Origin: Botryococcus braunii
Lineage: Eukaryota > Chlorophyta > Trebouxiophyceae
Reading direction: 5' to 3'
Assembly: GCA_002005505.1 (NCBI GenBank)
Contig: KV908369.1
Span: 571,166-635,165 of the forward strand
Length of the DNA stretch: 64,000 bases
Within the stretch, counting starts at the first letter, position 1. Every line of letters begins with the position of its first letter. Below, piece after piece: positions 49,900-61,053 of the stretch. Under the pieces are notes generated by a model. It did no database searches and was not told where the DNA came from. It saw only the letters and a list, made by a program, of their open reading frames with translations. A program made the position numbers and the translations under genes.

Positions 49900-51502
49900 T
49901 GATATCAAGAAGGCCGTGATACTCCTACAACAAAAAGTGAAATTACCTTGACAGCTTCGCTTGTAAATTGGCTCAAACTCTGTTTCTCTAAGTCAATGCG
50001 GCTCAGAAGTGCTGCTAGCTTGTCGTGCATGTCATTAAGGTTTGAAAAAGAATCAATGCTTGTCGCCCAATTGCCACAGCAAGCCTGGAACCCCAAAGAT
50101 TAACATCTTAATACTGATAGCAGCTCGTTGCTCCAGTCTCCTTTCGGAACACATCATGAAGAATGGTAGGTAGAGTAGTTTTGTAAAGTTGGGAAGCCCG
50201 TGTTGAAGGTAAGCTAATGAGGAGAAATAGTCTAAGCTAGAATATCTTGAAGTTGTCTGTTCCTGGGAGCTGACTTTGCAAAATACAATGCCCTTGTCAT
50301 AATGTCGCCAACGCCCTTAATGTAAAGTGTCAAGAGTTCTGTCACCTGCGCATTCTTCAAAGCCATTTCCCACTGCAGATAGATTTGGCACGTCCTGGAT
50401 TGGAAATGCCGAAACTGGGACAGCAGCGCATGTGCCTGGTCTGCCGTCAACTGAATTGCTTCCTGCACCAGCATAATCCAGCCTTGTGCAAAACCGATGA
50501 CTGCACGTTTGAAAAACTTTCTTTGCCCTTCTGGGGTAAATTCACGCTGTTGGATTGCATGCAGGCTTGCGGCAGATGGAAATCCAGCAGGCTGAGAGCA
50601 GCTTAGGTGGGGAACTTGGGTCAGTGTGCGCACCAGAACATCTGACCACGGCGCCGTCTTGAGGGAAACATTGTTGCGCTTCTGGACCGGCGCTCTGTGA
50701 TACTCCTGCATCATTGCAGGGTTGCAAATCCCCACATAGGTGCCCAAGGCTGTGGCTTCCCGCACCAGGTCCTGCTTGCACAAGGCACCCATCTGAGTGC
50801 ATGCCCACAGTCCTTGTGGTCGTTGCATGAGCCTTGGACATGTCAGGCATGTGAATGCATGGTCAAATCATCTGCCTAGCTGCAGCAGCTTTGAAATTGC
50901 TGTGCAGATGCATGTGGTGAGGGTTACGCTGACGTTCATCGCCATACTAAGGCGGATGATTCAAATTTGAATGGCAGGGGATATTAGACTCCTGGTGGGA
51001 GAAGAGGCTCTTCCTAGCAGAGAGGTGCAACGTAAGACTGGCCTCTAGCTACCTGTGGGCAATTAGAAAGGCAGGTCGTACTACACGTCTGCAGAACACA
51101 AAACTCGAGTGGTAGGCAAGACAGCAAGGATGGTACCGCCAGGAGTGCTGTGTTGTCAGAACACTGCCGCGGTGGTGAATCGCTCATCCCGCCCTCAGCA
51201 AGGCCGCATTGCAGCATTCCAACGTACACCTGGCCCGGTACATAGATACAAGGCTTTAATTGTGGCTCGCCTGCTCACGCTATGAAGCCTTAGAAGCAAC
51301 AGTGGATATGGCTAGCAAAGAGCAACTTTCCAAAATCACAGATTTGTTAAGGGAAGAGGGGATGCATGCCTGCAAAAGGGACCGAAAGCTGGCCACCGTG
51401 AGATGTTTTACTTGCTGGATGTCCAGCCGCTTTTGCTGCTTCCATGCAACGCTTAGGATGAGGGTGCCATCCCTTGTAACACAGTCATATGTAGATGATT
51501 GG
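49900..51502 (-). pseudogene. Inverted copy of host-gene exons (1603 bp)
   Basis: The reverse complement of 56402-58004, same length, with all ORFs identical; I saw no mismatch. It holds the middle exons of the gene at 55939-60909, including the 198-codon ORF (here 50232-50828) and the exon with [16 protein letters not shown]. It lacks the first exons and the long last exon, so it is not a complete gene. Both ends stop exactly at TA-rich tracts. The orientation is opposite to the parent gene, 4.9 kb away. It could be a captured fragment, a repair insertion, or an assembly duplicate. Confidence 0.8.
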
Positions 51503-51909
<407 letters not shown>

Positions 51910-51916
51910 CCACATA

Positions 51917-51968
51917 CGTGTGTTGCACATACATACATCATATATGATGTATGTATGTGCAACACACG
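51917..51968. repeat. Perfect 52-bp palindrome
   Basis: CGTGTGTTGCACATACATAC on the left mirrors the right arm exactly, with no loop, centred at 51942/51943 on ATAT. It directly borders the TA-rich tract. Confidence 0.9.
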
Positions 51969-53128
51969 CATACACGTGCAAACCATGCATGTTGGTTTAC
52001 ACATACATATATCAAATGATCGAAGATCCTCAGAATTCGAATTAATCTTAGTCAAAGCCAGCTCCTTGAGTTCCAAATGATCAACTCGAGTTTCCAGTTT
52101 GGTTAAATACCTGGTCTACTAGTACTGATACCTTTGTCTTTCCACGTCCTCGTTGAAACCTTCCCTGCAGGCACGAGGATGCTTCTCCCAGGGTGGCATC
52201 CTCAGGCATATATGTATAAACATACGAAGGGCATACATGCATGCTAATATGGCCTTTATAATATGCATGCCCATATGGCCTGTTACTGTACGGGTTTTCT
52301 GGCCTCGTACTGAGCCAGCTGATCACCTAAACTGGCAGAGGCGAGGCAACGATACTCCTCGTCTGGCAATGTATAACCTGGCCGATCAACAAATTGCGTG
52401 ATCAGCTCAGATCGGAACCTGGTTGTCAGCTCAGCTCAGAATGGTCCCATACGTATGCATATGCTCACATATTCATGCATGCTGCATGTGTGTAGAAACG
52501 TGGAGGGGGCAACCCCCAGAGAAATCTGACATCGAGAGATCTGGCACGTTTGTAAGAGGCTTCATGCTGTTTATGTTCGATAATTTGATGTCATATTCAT
52601 GCATGTTCTTCTTTCCAATTATTATTACGCAATACTTTACGTATACGAGAACAGGGCACATATGCATTGGCACACTGGTAGTGTAGCTGTAGTGTTGGGA
52701 TGTAATAAGAGTCAGACGGAGACGGAAATTTCTTTTAAGGCAGATTCGATGATTACATTCGCTGATCACGAAGTCTCTTATATGCCCGTTGCTGAGCCGT
52801 CAAGACCAACCCGCTGAAGTAACGCTCGGTAACGAGATATCAAATGACGATGGCACTGACCTTCGATTGTACCGCCGCTGCTCGGAACGAGACGTCGAGC
52901 GCGGTTACAGTAGCGGTATTTCCTCTGTAGTTCGTAGTTGTGAACAAATATCCGAGCTTGGCTACGTTTCGACTGTTCCAATCCAGGTTTGGGTCGATCT
53001 ATCGGGGTTTGTGTCATCCATGGGTCGCTACGGTATTTCATGGGGCGGAAAGAGCCCGAACCTTCTAGATTTGGAGTCCAAGGCCTTGGGGGTGAAGTCA
53101 CAATCATGCTGGTAACTCGGGTTTATAA
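51969..53128. other. Intergenic DNA, no gene recognised
   Basis: ORFs up to ~109 codons occur on both strands but none has a recognisable domain or a splice pattern I trust. An inverted pair of short words and a few GCATAC runs are the only structure. Confidence 0.5.
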
Positions 53129-53246
53129 ATTACGCGTGTTAAAAGCGCCGACCGTCTCATACCTGGGTATGAGACGCTCGGCGCTTTTTACACGCGTAAT
53201 TATCCTTTATGTTTGAGAAGCAGGCCTGCTTCTCAAACATAAAGGA
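53129..53246. repeat. Two adjacent palindromes
   Basis: 53129-53200: arms of 35 bases with two mismatches and a 2-base loop (AAAGCGCCGA...TCGGCGCTTT). 53203-53246: a perfect 44-bp palindrome centred on AGGCCT. Only two bases separate them. They might be terminators of a small RNA or traces of foldback elements, but no transcript feature is visible. Confidence 0.85.
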
Positions 53247-53439
53247 CTTACACTAGTGAAGCATATCCTAACCGCAACTTTGTTTAAACCTTGTATCCTA
53301 CATGCTGGTACGCGGAAGCCAGGGGCCATGGGCAGCCCTGACGGAAGAAACCGGAACATGATATGACAAGGAAGGGGGGAGGGAAACGGCATTGAAAAGG
53401 AAGGGACACATGCACCAAAAGACGAGCGCAGGAACAGAG

Positions 53440-53805
<366 letters not shown>

Positions 53806-54811
53806 TGAATAGGCCCTGATCACCCATAAATGTGCAATGCATGCGCATGTGCCACCGTGTTTAGGTGTTCGATGGGTGTACACCCATCGTACACACAAAC
53901 GCGGTGGCACATGCAAGGCACATATGTGGGGAAGGGAGAAGATATATGAGACCACACCGAGGTCTTATCCAGGGGTTGCAGACGAGTTTGGGATACATCA
54001 TGACAGATGACAAAAATTTTGATGGACATAAAGTAACCTGAAGGATATATGTCAAACTAGGACGTTGATTATGGAACAAACTCTCGAAATCCACAGACAG
54101 TGGCGTTGTTTCTGAAACAACTCCCCGAAACCCACTAATCCTTCCAAAATACCATCAAACTAAAGAAGGGAGAACACTTGCCACACTGCAGACAATGCAA
54201 CAATGCGAAGCCCCGTGAAAAAGAACAATTGTTGCAACACACTCCCGCCGGCGCCGGGAAGTCACGTAAGCACAGGCTGGTGGGATCCCTCACGGTTCAA
54301 GGACTGCAGTGAGCTCTGTGGAAAGTCATGTGTACTTTCAGGCATATTGGAACACTTTCCTGAAGGCTATGCAGAAACTCGCTACTTGCTCTTGGGCTGC
54401 AAAGAAAGGAGGAGGAATGCTCAGAGAGCTTGAAGAGAAGAGCCAGTTTCTTTCACATGTAGGGACCCCAAAATACTAATGCGGACTATCCATCCTACCC
54501 TGCAGGCAACCAATATGTTGGCTTGCCTGCAGCAGATACAAAGACTCTGTTCTTAAAGGGGACCGTCAGCCTGATTAGGATACATCTCTTTGCTCAGGCA
54601 GAATACCCGAGTATATCTGGTCTAGGAGCCGTAATTACTGTACTGTAGGGTATTTGATAAGGAGATGATAACCCGTCAACTAGTATTGATCAATCTTGGA
54701 AGTTACCTAGAGACCCAGAATTCAATTTCCTAGGAGCCGCATCGCGGAGGTACAAAGGAGACTATAGGCCCGAACCAGACTTGGATACCCGCCCTCACTC
54801 ATTCTGATATG
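53806..54811. other. Intergenic DNA with a hairpin at 53846-53913
   Basis: 53846-53913 is an imperfect inverted repeat (33-base arms, four mismatches, CATGTGCCACCG...). Another short hairpin has arms CTGCAGGCAA at 54500-54509 and 54523-54532. No gene is recognised. Confidence 0.5.
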
Positions 54812-54982
<171 letters not shown>

Positions 54983-55938
54983 AGGGGCAGAACCAGAACG
55001 AGACGGTACACAAACAAAGTTGAAGAAGCAGAACTACTTACAACTTCGTCTTCTTCGTCTCTTCATCTAGTTTTCTAACAGAAGAACAAGGGGACCCCAA
55101 TGCATCCTTTTGCAATACCGAGTTTTTCACTACCACCTTTCGTCTCTAGCCCCCAAATTCCGCGTACCCGCATGCCGGATTTATGGGGTGCGGGTAGGGA
55201 TAGGCTTCACTCTTATATTAAAGCTGGCATTGCGATGTCACGTGAATTAGTAAACGTATGGATGTCCTGTAGATTGGGTTTGGAGCGGGCGCACCTTCGT
55301 AAGCTTGCGAAAGTCCATTTACATATCGCACGAGTCGGCGTGCGGTACAACCTGGAACCACCAGAGGTCCAAACTCCGCGTGTGATGTCGTGGATGCGAC
55401 CTATCAGCTAATCAAATGGTGCCTTCGACACGGTGCGTTGTCTGGAGGGTACACAAAAGCAGGCCTGGTCCCCCCCAAAATTGACCTGCAGGAGCGTCCC
55501 AAATCCAAGCTGGGACCGCAAGGTCAAGACGACGACGAGCACGGCATGCGAGTAACTCGAAATAATCTACTGCAAAACTGCAGATAACATATGAAAACAT
55601 TCGAATTACTTTTCAACATCGCCATGCTCTCGTGGGACGAGGGCTAATCCCTTATGGATTGGCTAGAGGAGCCAAACTCGTGCGCTGGAAGCTTGACTTG
55701 CGTGCGAAGGAGAGAGAGAATGGCTATTGCGAAGGCCCTATAAGGAGGGTTGCATGGTGTTTGCTTCAATGTTACATGTGCAACCGTTTCAAAAGACTTA
55801 GTTACTAACGTAATGTCAGTAGAAGAGTGTCCTCTGGGCTAACCGATCATTTTCAAGGAAATACTGTTTTTCTGCTGTACTATGATGCGGCTGTCATACC
55901 AGTTGAATGGGATTAAGCTTCAAAAGAATATTGACCTC
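54983..55938. other. Intergenic DNA, no supported gene
   Basis: An ATG ORF of 103 codons at 55100-55411 (MHPFAIPSFSLPPF...) has no recognisable domain and no clear splice context. It could be an exon of the downstream gene or chance. Confidence 0.4.
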
Positions 55939-56388
55939 ATGGAAGGGTCTTCCCGTGATTATAGCACCCCGCTGTTTCCGGACGACAACGAAAACAGGTT
56001 CGACAGGTGTTTCAGCGACGACACCGCCAACTCGAAATTGAGTTCACGTAGCGCTTCCGTGGGCGTCAGGTATGACTTAAAGATAATCGTCATCACATTG
56101 CTTCAAATCTCGAGGCTTAGGGTACACCGCAGGTCTTGTCCCAGTGGTACACTTGTCAAGGTGGTGGGACCCACGAACTCACATTTTGCGTACACTTACT
56201 AGAAACCTGATGCAGGAGTGACAGCGTCTTCAGAAGTCAGCTGGCAGGAATGCCGTCCTGCAGTCCCTCGTCATCCACACCATTCGGGCCACTTGCAAAA
56301 GCAGTGCGCGGAGGATGGGGGTCGGGCAATGCTGCAAGCATGCAGAGTCCGTCGCTCGAAACCCCCATCCAATCCCTGCACTCAACAG
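55939..56388 (+). CDS. Putative first exons of host gene (N-terminal, disordered)
   Basis: A proposed exon 55939-56069 starts MEGSSRDYSTPLFPDDNEN and ends at a good donor (GTCAG/GTATGA) in phase 2. A second proposed exon 56234-56388 follows acceptor TCTTCAG in the matching phase, reads SQLAGMPSCSPSSSTPF and ends at ACAG/GTCGTC. The two joins keep one frame across 286 bases, which is the main support. The protein is Ser/Pro-rich and looks like the N terminus of a regulatory protein. The link to the exons after 57000 is not resolved. Confidence 0.4.
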
Positions 56389-56401
56389 GTCGTCAATCCT
56401 G

Positions 56402-58004
56402 CCAATCATCTACATATGACTGTGTTACAAGGGATGGCACCCTCATCCTAAGCGTTGCATGGAAGCAGCAAAAGCGGCTGGACATCCAGCAAGTAAAACA
56501 TCTCACGGTGGCCAGCTTTCGGTCCCTTTTGCAGGCATGCATCCCCTCTTCCCTTAACAAATCTGTGATTTTGGAAAGTTGCTCTTTGCTAGCCATATCC
56601 ACTGTTGCTTCTAAGGCTTCATAGCGTGAGCAGGCGAGCCACAATTAAAGCCTTGTATCTATGTACCGGGCCAGGTGTACGTTGGAATGCTGCAATGCGG
56701 CCTTGCTGAGGGCGGGATGAGCGATTCACCACCGCGGCAGTGTTCTGACAACACAGCACTCCTGGCGGTACCATCCTTGCTGTCTTGCCTACCACTCGAG
56801 TTTTGTGTTCTGCAGACGTGTAGTACGACCTGCCTTTCTAATTGCCCACAGGTAGCTAGAGGCCAGTCTTACGTTGCACCTCTCTGCTAGGAAGAGCCTC
56901 TTCTCCCACCAGGAGTCTAATATCCCCTGCCATTCAAATTTGAATCATCCGCCTTAGTATGGCGATGAACGTCAGCGTAACCCTCACCACATGCATCTGC
57001 ACAGCAATTTCAAAGCTGCTGCAGCTAGGCAGATGATTTGACCATGCATTCACATGCCTGACATGTCCAAGGCTCATGCAACGACCACAAGGACTGTGGG
57101 CATGCACTCAGATGGGTGCCTTGTGCAAGCAGGACCTGGTGCGGGAAGCCACAGCCTTGGGCACCTATGTGGGGATTTGCAACCCTGCAATGATGCAGGA
57201 GTATCACAGAGCGCCGGTCCAGAAGCGCAACAATGTTTCCCTCAAGACGGCGCCGTGGTCAGATGTTCTGGTGCGCACACTGACCCAAGTTCCCCACCTA
57301 AGCTGCTCTCAGCCTGCTGGATTTCCATCTGCCGCAAGCCTGCATGCAATCCAACAGCGTGAATTTACCCCAGAAGGGCAAAGAAAGTTTTTCAAACGTG
57401 CAGTCATCGGTTTTGCACAAGGCTGGATTATGCTGGTGCAGGAAGCAATTCAGTTGACGGCAGACCAGGCACATGCGCTGCTGTCCCAGTTTCGGCATTT
57501 CCAATCCAGGACGTGCCAAATCTATCTGCAGTGGGAAATGGCTTTGAAGAATGCGCAGGTGACAGAACTCTTGACACTTTACATTAAGGGCGTTGGCGAC
57601 ATTATGACAAGGGCATTGTATTTTGCAAAGTCAGCTCCCAGGAACAGACAACTTCAAGATATTCTAGCTTAGACTATTTCTCCTCATTAGCTTACCTTCA
57701 ACACGGGCTTCCCAACTTTACAAAACTACTCTACCTACCATTCTTCATGATGTGTTCCGAAAGGAGACTGGAGCAACGAGCTGCTATCAGTATTAAGATG
57801 TTAATCTTTGGGGTTCCAGGCTTGCTGTGGCAATTGGGCGACAAGCATTGATTCTTTTTCAAACCTTAATGACATGCACGACAAGCTAGCAGCACTTCTG
57901 AGCCGCATTGACTTAGAGAAACAGAGTTTGAGCCAATTTACAAGCGAAGCTGTCAAGGTAATTTCACTTTTTGTTGTAGGAGTATCACGGCCTTCTTGAT
58001 ATCA
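56402..58004 (+). repeat. Parent copy of the 1603-bp inverted duplication
   Basis: Matches the complement of 49900-51502 over its full length. The left border falls 13 bases after the proposed donor at 56389. The right border is inside the intron after 57957, close to a CA microsatellite. Confidence 0.88.
57076..57957 (+). CDS. Host gene middle exons (helical, unknown domain)
   Basis: The open frame around 57076 (possibly starting at acceptor ACTCAG before MGALCKQD, about 57110) runs to donor GCGCAG/GTGACA at 57558. The next exon is 57820-57957, between acceptor GGTTCCAG and donor GTCAAG/GTAATT. Both joins are phase 0. The product looks helical and amphipathic ([37 protein letters not shown]). 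In style it recalls the regions C-terminal to bZIP domains in green-algal transcription factors, but I see no basic-zipper motif, so I give no function. These exons lie in the inverted duplication. Confidence 0.45.
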
Positions 58005-58040
58005 CCAGCCACCCGCACCCACACGCATGCATGCGCATGT

Positions 58041-58152
<112 letters not shown>

Positions 58153-58545
58153 TGCTCTTGGTTTGGTGGCCGACTCTTTCTGCTTAGCTGGAAACATCTC
58201 TTACAAATACATGGTACATATTTTATTGTCCTCCAACTGTTTATGAAAGGCGCTGTGCACCAGACTCCCATGGGACTATAAAGATAGTAGAAACGATTAT
58301 TTGATAAAGGCAGCACCCGAACTCAATCTCCTCAAATCTTCAGCTTCTGTTGCTGTGGGCTCTTTTTGAGTCCCACTTGATTCCAAATAAACGTGCCTTG
58401 GCAATTGATTTGAGTTCGACCGGCAGTAACTATAGGACTAAACTTTTTTTGGGCGTGATTATATGTTATAGACTAGAGAAGCGAAGAAGAATCTGAGGGG
58501 CTGCCACGCCTGTGTGACCGAAAATTGGCACTCAAATGGGTGCAG

Positions 58546-60909
58546 GTTCTAACCCCAGAGCAGGCCGCGGTGGCGTTCATTGAGTCTTTTCCCTGGTACC
58601 CCGACATGCTGGCCATTGCGGAACTGCTTTCAACGAAATACCAAGCGGGGCTGGCAGAGGGGCATCTGGAAGGGGACCCCTCCAGCAGCCCAGGCAGGAA
58701 GGCACATTCGGGAAGCGGGCCCCCAGACCCCAGTACATCAAGAGGCAAGGAGGCCGGGTCCCCACTGGGCCTGGAGGAGGGCCATGTGCGCTGCACCTCC
58801 CTCCCAAACAACCTATTTGCGCCAACTGACATGCTGCAAACACCCGAGAACGCGCCACAACAGTCCATACCGCCCGCGTACCCTCCGCGGGGACCGGAAG
58901 CGGGCGTGCGGAGGTCCAGCCAGGAGCTGCGGGGACCCAGGACGTCCTCGTTCCACCTCAACCCCGCACCTACGACTGGGAGATCCTCCAGCGCATTCGG
59001 GCTCAGCCACGCAAGCTCGTCCCCGTTTGCACCCAACCGCGGCGGCACGCTGCAGGCTGAGCAGGTCATAGGTCGGTCGAGCCCTCTCCCGCGCCGCCCG
59101 CCTGCCAACCGAGGGTCCGTCGCTGCAAATCAGCACGGAGGGCCCGGCCACTTCGCGGCGTACCTGGCCAGCAGCTCGCTGCATGGGCCGGAGAAAGAGC
59201 GGGCTGAATGCGAGGCTCCGGAAAGCTCTTCCAGCACGCCCAGCACGCGGCAGCACGAGCACAACGAGTGGGTCGGGCAGCAGGTCAGCAGGGCGCAGCA
59301 GGCCTCGATAAGGCTGGCCCACGCGCTGGCCGATCTAGAGGGGAATAAGCCCTTCAAGTCAGATCTGCCGGCGCCGCCTTCCCCGTTCCAGTACGTCAAG
59401 AGCATGCCCCGCATGACCCAAACCCCGCCTCCAGTGTCTCTGCAGCCCCCGCTCGACGAGTTGACGCCCCTTAAGGTGACCAAGCGGTCAGGCTCGCTGG
59501 ACAGCAAGGTCTCGATGGAGGCGGTGCGCGCATTCGTCGCGTCCCACCGCCAGCCACAGTTTGCTCGAATGGGGAGCGTCGACATGGGCGCGGGCCGACT
59601 TGCAGACTTGGACCGCCGTCCCAGCCTTGCGGAAGGTAGCCTCTCGGGATTCCACCCCAGGGAGCCGGTCCCCACCGACCAGGCTTCCGGAGAGACTGGG
59701 GTGGAGACAGCCAAAAAGGAGCTGATTCCAGTTCAGCTGCTCCACTGGCAGGGCGCAGCCCAGTCGCCCTGGGAAGGGGCGGCTGCATCGCAAACGACTC
59801 AGCCCGCTGCGGTGGACACCGGGCATGGTGCGGTGCCTGAGGGGGAGTACAAATTCAAAGGTCTGCATGAGGAGACTCGCGGTTTCAAGAGCAGTACCGA
59901 CGTCAGCCAGCGGCGCAGCATCAGCGGAGACAGCTTGATGAATTTACCGTTAGGCAAGCGCTCGCCGGGCAGCCACGCGACCGCGATGGGAATGGCGAGC
60001 CTCCAGAGCCCCATGTCCCGCTTCTCCCAGGACCAAAAGGACGCAGCCACCGGGGCCTCAAATTGGGCCAGTCTGGGGGTGAAGAACATTTTGCAGTCCA
60101 AGTCCCTAAACCCACCAAAGGAGCAAAGCGAGCAGGCAGGTGGTACCCTAAAGCCGTTTCTGTCGTGGACCCAGCAGGGCAGTCTTTGCGAAGATGAGGA
60201 AGCAAACTCAATGGAACAAGCGAGGAGCCAGCGGCGTTCCTTTGCCGGGCTCCAGCCCCCCTTAAAGGCGGCAAATATTCAGGAGCCCTTGGTCTCGGCA
60301 GCTTCGTCCCCGCTTCCAGAAGCCATCCAGGCAATGCCAGAGCCGGCAGCGCTTGGGCAGCTCGTGAGTGGTTTCGCGCCCCTCTCTGCAACGCCCTTGC
60401 CGGTCAAAACCACTCCTTCCTCACCAGCCGTGAGCCTTAGCGAGTCCGAGGTGTGGAACCACGTGGAGGAGGACCTGGGAGATCACTACCTGCGGTCGGT
60501 GCAGTCCGAGATTCTGGTGCCCGGCGGCCTGGGGCCGCTTCTCAGGAAGAGACACAGCCGGTCGGAATCCCCGCACCCGCATTCCGCGACTTCCCAAAAG
60601 GGCTTGTCTCCCCGGCACACTGGTCTCGCCGCCCACATGTCCAACCAGGTTGCCAAGCAAGTGAGTGCGCTAAGCCAGGCCATCTCAAAATATGACCACC
60701 CCGCACAGGAGTGGAGCCGCATGGCCGGGCGATTTGCACCCATGAGCAGGGGCACTGATTTTCTGAAGTTTGGCCCGGTGGCGCCCGCTGGCGAGGTGGT
60801 CTCTGGTCCCCAGATGCACCCCATTGGCACCATCCGGTCCCTCGCTGCTGGAGTTCTCACGAAGAACGCTCCCCACGAGCAGAAGGCGTCGGCGAAGGAC
60901 GAGCAATGA
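58546..60909 (+). CDS. Host gene last exon, long GC-rich disordered region
   Basis: An open frame of 787 codons ending in TGA at 60909. It begins after acceptor GGGTGCAG in phase 0, continuing the exon that ends at 57957. The open frame upstream to 58525 has only a TTG, so there is no separate start. The first ~35 residues are a helical block (VLTPEQAAVAFIESFPWYPD). The rest is low-complexity, rich in Ser, Pro, Gly, Ala and Gln with many RSSP, RRSF and SPHP patches, and a C-terminal helical patch (MSNQVAKQVSALSQAISKYD). It is likely a regulatory or scaffold protein. GC content and CG-rich codons contrast with the flanks. Confidence 0.7.
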   Translation, partial: VLTPEQAAVAFIESFPWYPDMLAIAELLSTKYQAGLAEGHLEGDPSSSPGRKAHSGSGPPDPSTSRGKEAGSPLGLEEGHVRCTSLPNNLFAPTDMLQTPENAPQQSIPPAYPPRGPEAGVRRSSQELRGPRTSSFHLNPAPTTGRSSSAFGLSHASSSPFAPNRGGTLQAEQVIGRSSPLPRRPPANRGSVAANQHGGPGHFAAYLASSSLHGPEKERAECEAPESSSSTPSTRQHEHNEWVGQQVSRAQQASIRLAHALADLEGNKPFKSDLPAPPSPFQYVKSMPRMTQTPPPVSLQPPLDELTPLKVTKRSGSLDSKVSMEAVRAFVASHRQPQFARMGSVDMGAGRLADLDRRPSLAEGSLSGFHPREPVPTDQASGETGVETAKKELIPVQLLHWQGAAQSPWEGAAASQTTQPAAVDTGHGAVPEGEYKFKGLHEETRGFKSSTDVSQRRSISGDSLMNLPLGKRSPGSHATAMGMASLQSPMSRFSQDQKDAATGASNWASLGVKNILQSKSLNPPKEQSEQAGGTLKPFLSWTQQGSLCEDEEANSMEQARSQRRSFAGLQPPLKAANIQEPLVSAASSPLPEAIQAMPEPAALGQLVSGFAPLSATPLPVKTTPSSPAVSLSESEVWNHVEEDLGDHYLRSVQSEILVPGGLGPLLRKRHSRSESPHPHSATSQKGLSPRHTGLAAHMSNQVAKQVSALSQAISKYDHPAQEWSRMAGRFAPMSRGTDFLKFGPVAPAGEVVSGPQMHPIGTIRSLAAGVLTKNAPHEQKASAKDEQ

Positions 60910-60955
60910 TGGTAGGAAGGAGTGTGTTGATGAACGATTGTCGGAACGAGTGTGT

Positions 60956-61053
60956 TGCTGTATGGCCATGTGGAATTCGCGACTGGCCTACAGTTTACAT
61001 GACCACCCCTCCTCACTGTAGGCCGGTAGCAAAGTCCATATGGCCATACAGCA
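60956..61053. ncRNA. Long-arm hairpin just after the host gene stop (miRNA-precursor-like)
   Basis: Arms 60956-60994 and 61015-61053 (39 bases each) pair with five differences, two of which become G:U pairs in + strand RNA, around a 20-base loop. The left arm starts TGCTGTATGGCCATGTGG. It could be a 3' UTR structure, a small-RNA precursor or a tiny inverted-repeat element. No expression evidence is available. Confidence 0.35.

Noticed and set aside
57076..57672. 198-codon ORF as a complete single-exon gene, and the 50232-50828 copy as a second gene
   Set aside because: A good donor at 57558 joins in phase to the next exons, so the ORF end is intronic; the second copy lacks the other exons.
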